Below, in pieces: positions 4,997 through 7,462 of a stretch of 7,462 bases of DNA. A program made the translations under genes and the position numbers. Under the pieces are notes generated by a model. That model saw nothing but the letters and a program-made list of their open reading frames with translations. It did no database searches and was not told the origin of the DNA. Source of the DNA: JAEXNA01 sp050486105 (GTDB taxonomy: Bacteria; Vulcanimicrobiota; Xenobia; Xenobiales; JADMJV01); contig JBJHCR010000309.1 in the NCBI GenBank assembly GCA_050486105.1, positions 1 through 7,462 on the forward strand. The letters are read 5' to 3'. The first letter of the stretch is position 1. Every line of letters begins with the position of its first letter.

Positions 4997-6073
4997 CTAA
5001 GAGAAGAGGCGATAGGCCGAGTTCGGGGGTGGGAATATGGCGCGGAGGGATGTGGGACCGGGAGTCCACTGGGTCGATGGCACAGGTTGGCGCGCTCTTT
5101 GCCGCTGTTTCTCGACGTAGTCACGGAAAGTCTCGGCCTCGGAAGAAGTGTATGGATTGTGTGGGATTCTGCGGTCTTTGATCACCTTGGTTCTGGTCTG
5201 AGCCTGAATCTGCTCCAAAGATTCTCCTTTGTCCAGTCGATCAACAAGCGTCATTAGATCTTTTTCGCTCACTCCGTGCCAGGCGGCGTTACCGGCGTCG
5301 ATGGACATGAACATCAACTCCGGGATGGCTGCAGCGATGCGACTGAGCGAATCTCGAACTTCTGGGGAAGGATGCGTCTGGGCGAGGAGGTTGAGCTCGT
5401 TCTCGCTGACGACCCCATCTCCATTCCGATCCCGAGTCCCAAAGGCACCCAGAACCTCTTTGGCAGCAGAGGCGTCGTTTCGACGCTGAGTTTGCTGAGC
5501 GACAATCTCAAGAAAAGGACTTGGAGGTCTGTAGCCCACCGGTCTAGGGTTTGTCGGCCAATTCGTCACGGTTTCGGGGAGCCTGGATGGCCTCCCAAGC
5601 CCACCATAGCCCCCTCCTGATGGAGATCCCCCAATCTGGGAACCACCACCAGAGGGATAGCCACCGCCTGAGGAGCCGCCTCCGACAGGAAAGCCGCTTG
5701 ACCCTCCGCCACCGATTGGAAAGGGGCTGGGAAAACCGCCCCCACTCGGAAAGCCACCACCGATGGGGAACGTGCCGGGAAAGGGGCTGGGAAAACCGTC
5801 CCCACTCGGAAAGCCACCACCGATGGGGAACGTGCCGGGAATTGAAGGTGCGCCGAAAGTCTCACCACCTATAAAGCTACCAAACCCACCGAAAATTGCA
5901 CCCAAGGCGCTCATCAGCTGTCCCAACTGCTTGAGCGTTTGCGCACGCTGAATCTGTTCCTGACCGGTTGTTGTGAGGAGACCTGAGGGCCTGGGTATAA
6001 TCCCAAAACTCAACTGACCCTGATTGCCATAAGTTGGTGCCGTCATATAGGAATTGGATCCACTAGAAATCAT
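4997..6073 (-). CDS. Gly/Pro/Phe-rich protein with an EF-hand, putative secreted protein (358 aa)
   Basis: The ATG at 6073 follows a GGAGG SD (complement of 6081-6085, 7-nt spacer). The Ser/Thr/Asn-rich start (MISSGSNSYMTAPTYGNQGQ) is not a Sec signal. Residues 38-70 form an amphipathic helix leading into a glycine-zipper-like hydrophobic stretch (LMSALGAIFGGFGSFIGG). Residues 75-165 are Gly/Pro/Phe/Ser low complexity, with the 20-residue unit beginning PGTFPIGGGFPSG repeated. A canonical EF-hand loop occupies 215-226 (DRNGDGVVSENE), with Asp, Asn, Asp, Gly and Glu in the expected places. A second, irregular loop spans about 259-272 (DAGNAAWHGVSEKD) between helices, so 185-290 is probably an EF-hand pair. 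The tail is basic and Pro-rich. The gene has its own terminator and upstream control region, so it is probably monocistronic. The overall plan parallels the 500-aa protein: unstructured start, no Sec signal, EF-hands. Type III or surface export is inference. Confidence 0.85.
   Translation of the reverse strand: MISSGSNSYMTAPTYGNQGQLSFGIIPRPSGLLTTTGQEQIQRAQTLKQLGQLMSALGAIFGGFGSFIGGETFGAPSIPGTFPIGGGFPSGDGFPSPFPGTFPIGGGFPSGGGFPSPFPIGGGGSSGFPVGGGSSGGGYPSGGGSQIGGSPSGGGYGGLGRPSRLPETVTNWPTNPRPVGYRPPSPFLEIVAQQTQRRNDASAAKEVLGAFGTRDRNGDGVVSENELNLLAQTHPSPEVRDSLSRIAAAIPELMFMSIDAGNAAWHGVSEKDLMTLVDRLDKGESLEQIQAQTRTKVIKDRRIPHNPYTSSEAETFRDYVEKQRQRARQPVPSTQWTPGPTSLRAIFPPPNSAYRLFS
5721..5840. repeat. Two tandem copies of a 60-bp unit inside the 358-aa gene
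   Basis: Bases 5721-5780 and 5781-5840 differ only at 5739 (C) versus 5799 (T), which changes one Gly to Asp. A decayed partial unit precedes them. The unit is 60 bp (20 codons), so copy-number change keeps the frame. This indicates recent expansion by slippage or unequal recombination. Confidence 0.9.
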
Positions 6074-6382
6074 TGCTCATCCTCCACATTCGATGCCCCA
6101 ACGGTATTCGGAGAAACTGTGGGCCGTGTGTGAAGTCTTTATCGCATTGTTAACATTCCAAGAACTCAGGAAGAACATATTATTTCGTATTACAGATCAG
6201 TTGTCCGAGGGTCTCCGCTAGCGGTCTCCCTCTGGCACCTTGACTTTGCCTGCGAGCGTACCCCGGTGTGCCTTGGGTTCAAGCTCCGAACCCTTATAGA
6301 AATATAGGGAAGATCTGAGAGACGAGTCTTCCGGGCGCTGCACCAGGTTGGGCTCCCAATTCCCAGCCTGCCACCAAGAAAA

Positions 6383-6420
6383 TTACCGTTTTGTAACATG
6401 TCTTCAATATCTGATCATTC
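6383..6420 (+). promoter_or_regulatory. Candidate promoter of the plus-strand operon (TTACCGT-2-TGTAACA)
   Basis: TTACCGT (6383-6389) and TGTAACA (6392-6398) match the motif upstream of the 500-aa gene base for base with the same 2-nt gap. TCATTC lies 17 nt after TGTAAC, the position held by AATTAG and AATTCT at the other two TGTAAC boxes. A start near 6428 would give a leader of about 53 nt. Confidence 0.4.
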
Positions 6421-6425
6421 AGATA
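6408..6425. promoter_or_regulatory. 18-bp dyad, possible operator
   Basis: TATCTGATCATTCAGATA has perfect 7-bp arms around TCAT. It lies just downstream of the TGTAACA box and about 55 nt before the ATG at 6481, where a dimeric regulator would affect initiation. Seen directly; the function is inferred. Confidence 0.35.
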
Positions 6426-6480
6426 CACTCCCTTCCGCAGACCGACGGCTAACCTTCAAAGTGAAACGAGGTCGTTAAAA

Positions 6481-7194
6481 ATGAATTGTGAAACTTTAAC
6501 ACTTGAAGATGTCTGCATCACCAATGGGCTCGATCGGCTCATTGAGCACCTAGCCCGAACGACCCAGGCCACTCCAGTGTTCCACGGTTGGGAAAAGTGG
6601 ATTGCACCAGCCCTCAGGCAGCTCGAACTCGACGACTCCTTCGATGCCGCTACCACAGACGGCATGGTCGATGCCCTCTTGGAAGCCGAGGAGGCTTTCG
6701 AAGAGGGACTTTGTGTAGAGACTCCCCTTCGTTCACTGGTCAGTCTTTATCTTGACGATCGAAAAGAGGAGACTCTCGAGTCTCGCTGGCGTGCCATTGC
6801 CGCTAACCTAACACGCGACGAGCTGGCCTCGGATCTTTGGGAAGGGCTGCAAGGTGCGTTGAAATCGTACACTTTGGGTCACAATACCAAGGTCCTAGGC
6901 TGGCTCGAGAGTACTGAGAACAGCTTTCTCCAAGTTTGGAGCGAATACGAAAGCCTCGAAATCATCGATGAAGAGATCACGGCCGAGTCGATCTTGTTCC
7001 ACCACTTCCTGAAGGAAGGGATCGAATCTTGGCTCGAAGCGCTTGTCGCATTTCGCGAGTTTCTAACGGGACAGGCCTCCGTTCATAAAATCCTAACGAA
7101 TGCTGAGCAGGGACAGAGAATGTTGATGGCAGTCACCATCATCGAAAAGAGTATCGCTACGGCTGAAAGCCGGCAACTGCTTCACTTCAACTAG
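6481..7194 (+). CDS. Acidic, probably all-helical protein of unknown family (237 aa)
   Basis: The ATG at 6481 has GAGG (6468-6471) 9 nt upstream. It is the first gene of a plus-strand operon, with the next start 28 nt after its stop. The protein is strongly acidic (Glu and Asp clearly outnumber Lys and Arg) and soluble, with no signal or membrane segment. Helical stretches run nearly throughout. Tryptophans recur at helix positions (GWEKWIAPALRQLEL near 36-50, RWRAIAANLTRDELASDLW near 102-120, GIESWLEALVAFREFL near 180-195), and the C-terminal helix includes MLMAVTIIEKSIATAESRQ. An acidic helical protein before a very basic one could be a chaperone or partner for the neighbour's product, but that is inference from charge and order only. 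I do not recognise a family. Confidence 0.8.
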   Translation: MNCETLTLEDVCITNGLDRLIEHLARTTQATPVFHGWEKWIAPALRQLELDDSFDAATTDGMVDALLEAEEAFEEGLCVETPLRSLVSLYLDDRKEETLESRWRAIAANLTRDELASDLWEGLQGALKSYTLGHNTKVLGWLESTENSFLQVWSEYESLEIIDEEITAESILFHHFLKEGIESWLEALVAFREFLTGQASVHKILTNAEQGQRMLMAVTIIEKSIATAESRQLLHFN

Positions 7195-7222
7195 AGTTTC
7201 GAGACCGAAGGAGTACAAGAAT

Positions 7223-7462
7223 ATGGCGATCATTGAAGGGGACGGACCTGCGCGTCCCCGTCCGGCAGCTGCGAAAAAGACTTTAGAGAGCCGCACCACT
7301 GCCGCTGCGAACAAAACCAAAGCGAAAGCAAAGGTGAAGGCCAAACTCCGGTCCCCAGCTAGCACCGAAGAGGCTCGGCCGGTTCGACCTGTCCAGAGCT
7401 TGAACCGCTCCTCCGACTCCGTTCCATCGAATCCGAGTGCATCTAGGGAGCTCACCAGACAC
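7223..7462 (+). CDS. N-terminus of a Lys/Ala-rich basic protein, cut by the window end
   Basis: The ATG at 7223 follows AAGGAG (7208-7213) with a 9-nt spacer, a strong SD. Eighty codons are open to the window edge. The product begins MAIIEGDGPARPRPAAAKKT, then has a Lys/Ala tract (about 26-41, reading ANKTKAKAKVKAKLRS to position 43) and a Ser/Pro/Arg-rich stretch (44-80). This resembles a disordered, nucleic-acid- or membrane-binding leader, or a long unstructured export region, before a domain lying outside the window. It is translated from the same unit as the acidic 237-aa protein, and the opposite charges suggest the two could interact. The minus-strand ORF across it is a shadow that looks hydrophobic only because Lys/Ala codons reverse to Phe/Leu/Ala-type codons. 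Confidence 0.75.
   Translation, partial: MAIIEGDGPARPRPAAAKKTLESRTTAAANKTKAKAKVKAKLRSPASTEEARPVRPVQSLNRSSDSVPSNPSASRELTRH

Larger units (their letters stand above)
6074..6480. promoter_or_regulatory. Divergent intergenic control region
   Basis: This 407-bp stretch separates divergent genes. On the minus side, before the 358-aa gene, are TGTAAT (6194-6189), two GTTCTT direct repeats one helical turn apart (within 6157-6176), and CTTGGA with GATAAAG 13 nt later (6162-6137). The last resembles CTTGGA with GATATAG 11 nt later (4654-4631) upstream of the 500-aa gene. On the plus side are the box at 6383-6398 and the dyad at 6408-6425. The middle holds the palindrome CCGCTAGCGG (6215-6224) and a small hairpin with a GAAA loop (6291-6309). 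I see no gene in it. Confidence 0.4.

Noticed and set aside
6273..6289. T-arm-like hairpin (5-bp stem with a TTCAAGC loop) suggesting a tRNA
   Set aside because: No matching 7-bp acceptor stem, D-arm or anticodon arm in the expected positions on the plus strand.
7093..7455. Minus-strand 120-codon ORF with a hydrophobic stretch
   Set aside because: Antisense to two plus-strand genes with good SDs; the hydrophobicity comes from reversed Lys/Ala codons.

Overview
The window looks like accessory DNA from a Gram-negative-type bacterium of moderate GC (mid-50s % by eye). It has Shine-Dalgarno (SD) starts and compact genes. Recognisable families are a GAF domain, EF-hand calcium loops, NPDV-type surface-protein repeats and the start of a possible PATAN (DUF4388) domain. 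This mix suggests a deep-branching lineage rich in regulatory and secreted proteins, but it does not fix the phylum. No insertion sequence, integrase, CRISPR array, tRNA or rRNA is visible.

Layout. At 71-178 (+) is a short SD-led ORF resembling the beginning of a PATAN domain, cut off by a stop. It overlaps the 3' end of a 118-aa minus-strand gene (153-509). A gene-free stretch, 510-1220, follows. It holds the likely promoter and leader of the 118-aa gene, a minus-strand terminator candidate (742-770), and a compact element at 848-1108. That element is bounded by a 24-bp stem and contains several hairpins and four copies of GGGTACCC; it is the strongest unexplained structure here. Next are an unrecognised minus-strand gene (1221-1991), a gene-poor stretch (2022-2367) with possible frameshifted coding remains, a minus-strand GAF protein (2368-3054 or longer), a strong hairpin (3038-3071), a 500-aa minus-strand protein with duplicated EF-hand modules and two NPDV repeats (3103-4605), a control region with a terminator (4606-4996), and a 358-aa minus-strand Gly/Pro/Phe-rich EF-hand protein with a 60-bp tandem duplication (4997-6073). 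After a divergent intergenic region (6074-6480), a plus-strand operon begins: an acidic 237-aa protein (6481-7194), then the start of a Lys/Ala-rich protein (7223 onward, cut by the window end).

How the genes may work together. The 500-aa and 358-aa products lack Sec signal peptides, begin with Ser/Thr-rich segments and carry calcium-binding loops. This suits non-Sec secretion such as type III, but no secretion component lies in the window, so it is inference. The 500-aa gene and the plus-strand operon share a 14-base bipartite motif (TTACCGT-2-TGTAACA) upstream of their starts. The 118-aa gene has the TGTAAC half and the 358-aa gene a TGTAAT variant. This points to shared control, possibly by an ECF-type sigma factor, of genes on both strands.
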